From: Verrucomicrobiaceae bacterium
GTDB taxonomy: Bacteria; Verrucomicrobiota; Verrucomicrobiia; Verrucomicrobiales; Verrucomicrobiaceae
Direction of reading: 5' to 3'
DNA length: 55,607 nt
Assembly: GCA_027483245.1 (NCBI GenBank)
Contig: JAIXVB010000265.1
Coordinates: 1-55,607, forward strand
In this document: positions 50,607-55,607 of the stretch, piece by piece
Position numbering within the stretch: position 1 is the stretch's first letter
How the letters are laid out: each line of letters starts with the position of its first letter
The notes under the pieces: model-generated
The model's input: the letters and a program-made list of their open reading frames with translations, nothing else
Database searches by the model: none
What the model was told of the DNA's origin: nothing
Position numbers and translations under genes: made by a program

Positions 50607-53600
50607 TTGAAACTTAAATTCAAACAGCAGGCCTTCCAGACGGATTCCGTCCTTGCCATCCGTGACTGCTTTGCCGGACAACCTGCGAGCAAGGGGAACA
50701 AGTATGCCATTGATCCCGGTCGTGGGGATGCCCAGGGCCAGGCCACGATGGAAGACGTGGTAGGCACTGGCTTTGCCAATGCCCCTTTTGCCATTTCACC
50801 GGTGAAGATCTTGGAGAACCTCCAAGAAGTGCAGCGCCGTCAGGACCTGCCCATTTCCCCCGAGCTGAAGAAGACCTCTGTCTGCGATCTGAATCTGGAC
50901 ATCGAGATGGAGACGGGGACGGGCAAGACCTACTGCTACATCAAGACGATGTTTGAGCTGAACAAGGCCTACGGCTGGAGCAAGTTCATCATCGTGGTGC
51001 CCAGCATCGCCATCCGTGAAGGGGTCTGGAAGTCCTTCGACGTCATGGCCGAGCATTTCCTGGAGGACTACGGCAAGCGCATCCGCAGCTTCATCTACAA
51101 CAGCAAGCAGCTCCACAACCTGGAGAGCTTCTCCTCGGATGCGGGGATCAATGTGATGATCATCAACGTGCAGGCCTTTAACGCCCGTGGCGAGGATGCC
51201 CGCCGCATCTACCTGGAGCTGGATGATTTCCAAAGCCGCAAGCCTATCGACGTGATCGCCAAGAACCGGCCCATCCTCATTCTGGACGAGCCGCAGAAGA
51301 TGGAAGGCAAGGCCACGGTGGAAAAGCTGGCGGACTTCAACCCGCTGATGATCCTGCGCTACTCCGCCACACACAAGACGGAGCACAACAAGGTCTATCG
51401 CCTGGATGCCCTGGACGCCTACAACCAGAAGCTGGTGAAGAAGATCGCCGTGCGCGGCATCAGCGTGAAGGGATTGGCCGGAACGAATGCCTACCTTTTC
51501 CTCAAAGGCATCGACATCAGCCCCAGCAAGGCCCCGGAGGCCCGCATCGAGCTGGAGATCAAGCAGAAGTCTGGCATCAAGCGTGAAGTCCGCAAAGTCA
51601 CCAAAGGAACCAACCTGCAAGACACCTCGGGCGGACTGGATCAGTATGACGGCTTTGTCGTGTCTGACATCGATGCACGGGACGGCGTGGTGACCTTCAC
51701 CAACGGCACCATCATCCAACAAGGCAAGGCCGCCGGGGATGTGAACGAGTCCTCTCTGCGCCGGGTGCAAATCCGCGAGGCCATCAAAGCCCACTTTGAG
51801 AAGGAAAAGGTGCTCTTTGCCAAAGGGATCAAGGTGCTTTCCCTGTTCTTCATCGACGAAGTGGCGAAATACCGCAGCTACACCGATGCCGGTGAGCAGG
51901 CTGGGGAGTATGCCCGAATCTTCGAGGAGGAATACAACCACCAGCTCAATGAGGTGCTGACGCTGGAAGACACGCCCTACAACCGCTACCTGAAAGACAT
52001 CACCGCCAACCGGACGCACAACGGCTACTTCAGCATCGACAAGAAGACGAAGCGTCTGGTGGACCCCGCTGCCAAGAAAAGCGGTGAGAATGCCGGTGAG
52101 ACGGATGACGTGGACGCCTACGACCTCATCCTGAAAGACAAGGAGCGCCTGCTGACTTTTGAGGAGCCGGTGCGCTTCCTTTTCTCCCACTCCGCCCTAC
52201 GGGAAGGCTGGGACAACTCCAACGTCTTTGTCATCTGCACCCTGAAGCACAGCGACAATACCATCTCCCGCCGTCAGGAAGTAGGCCGTGGGATGCGCCT
52301 CTGCCGTGATCAAAGCGGCGACCGCATCGATGATCCGGCTATCGTCCACCAGATCAACGTGCTGACCGTCGTAGCCAATGAGAGCTACAAGGACTTCGTG
52401 GCCGGATTGCAGAAGGACATCGGTGCCTCTCTCTCCGCCCGTCCGCAAAAGGCCAATGAGGAGTATTTCAAAGACAAGGTGCTCAAGACCGAGAAGGGCG
52501 ATGTAAAGGTGACGCCACAGATGGCGAAGCTGATCGAGCGCTATCTGATCAAGAACGACTACACCGACACCCAGGACAAGATCACCCAGGCCTATCATGT
52601 TGCCCAGCGGGAAGGCACGCTCGCACCGCTGCCGCCCGAATTGGCCCCTTACAAGGAACAGGTCTTCCAGCTGGTGAGCACCGTTTTCAGCGCGGGCCAA
52701 ATGCCAGACATCGACGATGAACTAAAAGCCCAGCCCAACCCGCTGAACGCGAACTACGCAAAGAAGGAGTTCCAGGAACTCTGGCACCGGATCAACCACA
52801 AGGCCGTCTATGCCGTGGACTTCAAGACCGAGGAACTGATCCAGAAGTGCATCGAGACATTGAACAAAGAACTCAAAGTCGCGGCACTCCAATACACCGT
52901 CACTGCTGGTGAACAGAAGGACGAGGCTACCTTTGAGGAGGTGAAGAAAGGTGAGTCCTTTCAGCTTCGCGAAAGCACGACTGAGTACATGACGAGCACG
53001 TCGAGTTCAGCGGTGAAGTATGACCTCATCGGCAAACTCTGCGAAGCCACTCAACTCACCCGCCGCACCATCGCGGCCATCCTTCAAGGCATCCTCGCTG
53101 CCCGCTTTGGCCAATTCAGGACCAATCCTGAGCAGTTTATCATGGAGGCGACCCGTCTGATCAACGAACAGAAGGCCACGATTATCGTCGAGCACCTGAG
53201 CTACGACACCACCACCGGAACCTACGAGGCCCCCGAGATCTTTACTCAACGTAAAGAAGACCTCAGCAAGGGCTTCAAGGCCAACAAGCACATCTACGAC
53301 TACGTCTTCACCGACTCGGGCGGCGAACGCACCTTTGTCGGCGAACTAGATGCCAGCACAGAGGTCATCGTCTATGCCAAGCTGCCCAAAGCCTTCTCCA
53401 TCCCAACACCTGTCGGCAATTACAGCCCAGACTGGGCCATCGCCTTCGAGGCAAACAAAGTGAAGCACATCTACTTCATCGCCGAGACCAAAGGCTCCAT
53501 GTCCTCGCTCCAGCTCAAAGACATCGAGAAATCCAAGATCGCCTGTGCCAAGAAGTTCTTCGCCAAGATCACCAACGACCAAGTGAAGTATGAGATGATC

Positions 53601-53636
53601 GACAGCTACGGAAAGCTGATGGAGCTGGTGAAGTGA
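50607..53636 (+). CDS. res: Type III restriction endonuclease subunit Res
   Basis: This 1009-residue protein starts with TTG at 50607 ([18 protein letters not shown], the normal Res N-terminus). Helicase motif I is METGTGKT (about 100-108), motif [10 protein letters not shown] (DEPQ, about 226), and SATHK follows. The C-terminal PD-(D/E)xK nuclease has SPDWAIAF (about 940) and AETKG (about 958). It would cut unmethylated DNA after ATP-driven translocation, in complex with Mod. It reads in the same direction as mod, although separated by the Xre-RES pair. Confidence 0.94.
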   Translation: MKLKFKQQAFQTDSVLAIRDCFAGQPASKGNKYAIDPGRGDAQGQATMEDVVGTGFANAPFAISPVKILENLQEVQRRQDLPISPELKKTSVCDLNLDIEMETGTGKTYCYIKTMFELNKAYGWSKFIIVVPSIAIREGVWKSFDVMAEHFLEDYGKRIRSFIYNSKQLHNLESFSSDAGINVMIINVQAFNARGEDARRIYLELDDFQSRKPIDVIAKNRPILILDEPQKMEGKATVEKLADFNPLMILRYSATHKTEHNKVYRLDALDAYNQKLVKKIAVRGISVKGLAGTNAYLFLKGIDISPSKAPEARIELEIKQKSGIKREVRKVTKGTNLQDTSGGLDQYDGFVVSDIDARDGVVTFTNGTIIQQGKAAGDVNESSLRRVQIREAIKAHFEKEKVLFAKGIKVLSLFFIDEVAKYRSYTDAGEQAGEYARIFEEEYNHQLNEVLTLEDTPYNRYLKDITANRTHNGYFSIDKKTKRLVDPAAKKSGENAGETDDVDAYDLILKDKERLLTFEEPVRFLFSHSALREGWDNSNVFVICTLKHSDNTISRRQEVGRGMRLCRDQSGDRIDDPAIVHQINVLTVVANESYKDFVAGLQKDIGASLSARPQKANEEYFKDKVLKTEKGDVKVTPQMAKLIERYLIKNDYTDTQDKITQAYHVAQREGTLAPLPPELAPYKEQVFQLVSTVFSAGQMPDIDDELKAQPNPLNANYAKKEFQELWHRINHKAVYAVDFKTEELIQKCIETLNKELKVAALQYTVTAGEQKDEATFEEVKKGESFQLRESTTEYMTSTSSSAVKYDLIGKLCEATQLTRRTIAAILQGILAARFGQFRTNPEQFIMEATRLINEQKATIIVEHLSYDTTTGTYEAPEIFTQRKEDLSKGFKANKHIYDYVFTDSGGERTFVGELDASTEVIVYAKLPKAFSIPTPVGNYSPDWAIAFEANKVKHIYFIAETKGSMSSLQLKDIEKSKIACAKKFFAKITNDQVKYEMIDSYGKLMELVK

Positions 53637-53645
53637 CCCCCTTTT

Positions 53646-54002
53646 ATGCCCTACAATCCAAGCAGCCCTTCCTCAATCCGTCCTCACAAATGGACCAATC
53701 TCAACGTCGTCTATTTTGATGGCTTCGCTGCACTCATCACTGGCAATTATGACGGGGATCCAATTCCGTGCGTCGGCATGCGATGGATGCGTGCCGAAGG
53801 CCCGCAAGGCTACCCCGTGACCTCTGGCCATCCGACCTGGATGGTATTGCCGTGCAAGATCGCGATTTACGTCATTCAAGGTGCCTTGGACGATACGCCA
53901 CCGTCCGGGCCAGACACGGTTTTCGATCCAGAAGCCCTTCAAAAAGCTCTGATCAATGAACAAGCACGACGTGCTCGTGAAGAATTAGAATCGTTGAATT
54001 AG
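53646..54002 (+). CDS. Small protein of unknown function after res
   Basis: This 118-residue protein begins MPYNPSSPSSIRPHKWTNLN and has a beta-rich middle (VVYFDGFAALITGNYDG; CVGMRWMRAEGP; TWMVLPCKIAIYVIQGAL) and a helical tail. It starts 9 nt after the Res stop and so could be the last gene of the island. No family is recognised; a hairpin (54041-54077) follows. Confidence 0.65.
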   Translation: MPYNPSSPSSIRPHKWTNLNVVYFDGFAALITGNYDGDPIPCVGMRWMRAEGPQGYPVTSGHPTWMVLPCKIAIYVIQGALDDTPPSGPDTVFDPEALQKALINEQARRAREELESLN

Positions 54003-54040
54003 CTTCGTTGCGAACTTTTGCCGGGGGCTAAACCGAGCAA

Positions 54041-54077
54041 CCCAGCAGTCCTCAACCCTTATCCAGGGCCTGCTGGG
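54041..54077. terminator. Hairpin after the restriction island
   Basis: CCCAGCAG (54041-54048) pairs with CTGCTGGG (54070-54077). No T-run follows. It may end the island transcript that finishes with the gene at 53646-54002. The stretch 54003-54385 otherwise shows no gene. Confidence 0.5.
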
Positions 54078-54385
54078 GCCCGCCCATCCGGTCGCGTTTG
54101 CCCTGGTTCATCCGCAACGGCATCAGTACCAGATTGGGGAAACGGTGTCGGGCTGCAACTGGCTGACAAACGGAAATGCGGAGAACCTAAGCAGCCGGGT
54201 TGAGCCTTGAAAGCATGACCGCGTGGCCTGAGATCGACCGCAACGGCAGGCGCGCGTGCTTGTTTTGCAGCATGAAAGGGTCGGGCGGCGGTTCGTGACA
54301 GCCGATCCATTTCGTTGATGGCGCTGCTGAAGACGAAGGGGGGAGTGAGTCATCGAGAATCAGAGACAGGTGCCGCATCGTCCGG

Positions 54386-54594
54386 CAGGCCCTCATCGTG
54401 ATTTTTTCTACATCCGTCGTGTCCAGTGACGGGCGCAGCCCGCGAGGTGTTCCCCCCACATGTATGTAGGCGAGGGCAGTCCGGCTTTTCAGCCGGCTGG
54501 CCGCAGCCGCTGACTTCACGCCTTTTGGAGACTGGCTGAGGACGGGTATCCCGGTTCCGGCATGACGTGTGTCCAAAGGTCGATCAAGGCCTTG
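54386..54594 (+). repeat. Dispersed structured repeat, copy 2
   Basis: This is the partner of 32320-32523 in the same orientation; see that entry for shared blocks and stems. The copy lies between the convergent genes ending at 54002 and 54701. It lacks the right-hand inverted arms and the hairpin series seen next to copy 1. The two copies bracket about 22 kb that contains the replicon core and the restriction island. Confidence 0.75.
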
Positions 54595-54700
54595 TGACGA
54601 ACGGCTGGAGTTTATTGACCGTGAGCTCGAAGTCCAAGCTCCTCGGCATCCATGCGGTCTCGCGGAGTAACGAAGAACCGAAACTGAAAGCAGCCAAGGT

Positions 54701-55607
54701 TCAATACTTGGGGAAGATGTCTGGCGTCGGGAAGCGTTCTTCGAGGCTGTCGTTGAGGTATTCTTCGCGTGGCACTTGGACGGCAGGCCAAGTTGTGGGA
54801 CGGACGCGGACGACGCGACCGGGGCGGATGCCTTCGATGATGAGGTCGGTCTCAAAACGGATCTGGATGCCACTGCTGCCGAGGGGGGCTTCTCCGGGAG
54901 CTTTGGTGACTTCCTTGAGGGGCCCCTTGGAGGCCATGTGCGCAGGACCGTAGGCGCCGTGGGTGTGCTTCAAGGTGTTCTCGACGCCATTCATCAGGGC
55001 CGGGACATCCTTTTTGAAGTCAGCGTAAAGCGAGTCGTCCATGCCACCAAACAAGGTCGCGGTCACGGTGGCGCGGCCGAACTTGCCATACTCGACATCG
55101 TCGATCCACGCAGCCATCCACCGACTGCGGATGAAGGCCTTGTGAGTTTCGGTTTGCTGTTTGGCGGCGCGTTGCATCGACACATCATCCAGCCAGATAT
55201 CGGAAATGTGAAAGCGGGTGAAGATGCCATCGGGGGTGGGTTTCCAGGTCAAGTCAAGCAGGACGGCTTGGCCACCGAGGGATTTTTTCCCCGCCGCAGG
55301 CCAGGCACCTTCGGCGATGAGTTCTTCAATGCTCAGGCATTCGCGGCCGCGCCAGATGCGGGTGGCGGCATCGAAGGTGAGCTTTTCTTCGCTGGCCTTG
55401 CCGTCTCCGCCTTGCTTCGGTTCGCGGCTGGCGATGATCATGCCTTCGTTGTTCTTGAGGTCCACTTCCTTGAGCTTCCAGACCAAGCCCTCGCGTTGGC
55501 AGTGGCTGGGCTCGTCTTCGAGCAGGAGGACGTGGTTCTCGGCCGGTTTGATTCCGGTGCCACGATTGTGGTTCGCGTCGATGTTCTTGCTGTTGACGGG
55601 CAAGACC
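54701..55607 (-). CDS. Protein of unknown function, partial
   Basis: The reading frame runs past the right window edge: no start codon is firm, since the in-frame TTG at 55603 is followed upstream by more open frame. About 300 residues are visible. They are soluble and polar, with patterns such as TRFHISDIWLDDVSM, RSRWMAAWIDDVEYGKFG and VRVRPTTWPAVQVPREEYL. No motif, TM segment or family was recognised. Codon use fits a real gene of the host replicon. Confidence 0.6.
   Translation of the reverse strand, partial: VLPVNSKNIDANHNRGTGIKPAENHVLLLEDEPSHCQREGLVWKLKEVDLKNNEGMIIASREPKQGGDGKASEEKLTFDAATRIWRGRECLSIEELIAEGAWPAAGKKSLGGQAVLLDLTWKPTPDGIFTRFHISDIWLDDVSMQRAAKQQTETHKAFIRSRWMAAWIDDVEYGKFGRATVTATLFGGMDDSLYADFKKDVPALMNGVENTLKHTHGAYGPAHMASKGPLKEVTKAPGEAPLGSSGIQIRFETDLIIEGIRPGRVVRVRPTTWPAVQVPREEYLNDSLEERFPTPDIFPKY

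Noticed and set aside
50796-52190. Minus-strand open frame of 464 codons
   Set aside because: Antisense to res, whose helicase motifs are clear; composition is typical of a shadow frame.
32320-54594. Composite transposon ended by the repeated element
   Set aside because: No transposase or target-site duplication was seen at either copy; kept only as a repeat-bracketed segment.

Overview
The window looks like accessory DNA from a verrucomicrobial bacterium (Prosthecobacter/Verrucomicrobium-like). This is inferred from moderately high GC, A/C-rich leaders that mostly lack a Shine-Dalgarno motif, and the general look of the small exported proteins. No rRNA or tRNA gene was found to settle taxonomy. 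Rep, ParA, ParB, a ribbon-helix-helix regulator, an oriV-like region, a primase, a replication-relaxation protein, ArdC and a TraD/VirD4-like ATPase suggest a plasmid, chromid or integrative conjugative element rather than core chromosome.

Region 1 (1-22.6 kb, nearly all minus strand) is a large heavy-metal resistance cluster. It holds three RND efflux sets: a partial CusB plus TolC at the left edge, TolC-adaptor-RND at 10.2-15.8 kb, and TolC-adaptor-CzcA at 16.9-22.0 kb. It also has a P1B ATPase with YnfA, a CnrYXH-like anti-sigma/sensor/ECF sigma trio, and many small exported Cys- or His-rich proteins. Each TolC gene is preceded by a small exported Cys-rich gene. Two of the RND genes are followed by paralogous exported proteins ending in a Cys-rich tail that contains EYACTC.

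Region 2 (22.7-28.5 kb, minus) is a plasmid/ICE maintenance and transfer module: RadC/JAB protein, two small conserved proteins, CHC2-Toprim primase, replication-relaxation protein, ArdC-like antirestriction protein and a type IV coupling ATPase.

Region 3 (28.7-32.8 kb, minus, visibly more AT-rich) holds a TPR-CHAT protease gene directly downstream of a gene encoding a TIR domain followed by an ORF6C-like domain. This is the best candidate here for an undescribed immune system. Upstream lies about 430 bp of hairpin-dense non-coding DNA. Part of it (about 200 bp) recurs in direct orientation at 54.4 kb, so the two copies bracket about 22 kb.

Region 4 (32.9-37.3 kb, minus) is the replicon core: a ParE/antitoxin pair, ParB, ParA, a Rep-like protein with two duplicated winged-helix-like modules, an RHH regulator, a DnaA box and two copies of a 24-bp palindrome (candidate parS or Rep operator). 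Region 5 (37.6-42.8 kb) carries a large membrane/beta-propeller protein, an XRE regulator, a frameshifted gene remnant, a 21-nt-period repeat array and a small conserved-looking protein.

Region 6 (42.8-54.0 kb, plus strand) is a type III-like restriction-modification island: PLD/SNF2 helicase, PIN protein, DUF4391 protein, Mod methyltransferase and Res nuclease, with an Xre-RES toxin-antitoxin pair inserted between mod and res. The window ends in the second repeat copy and a truncated minus-strand gene of unknown function.
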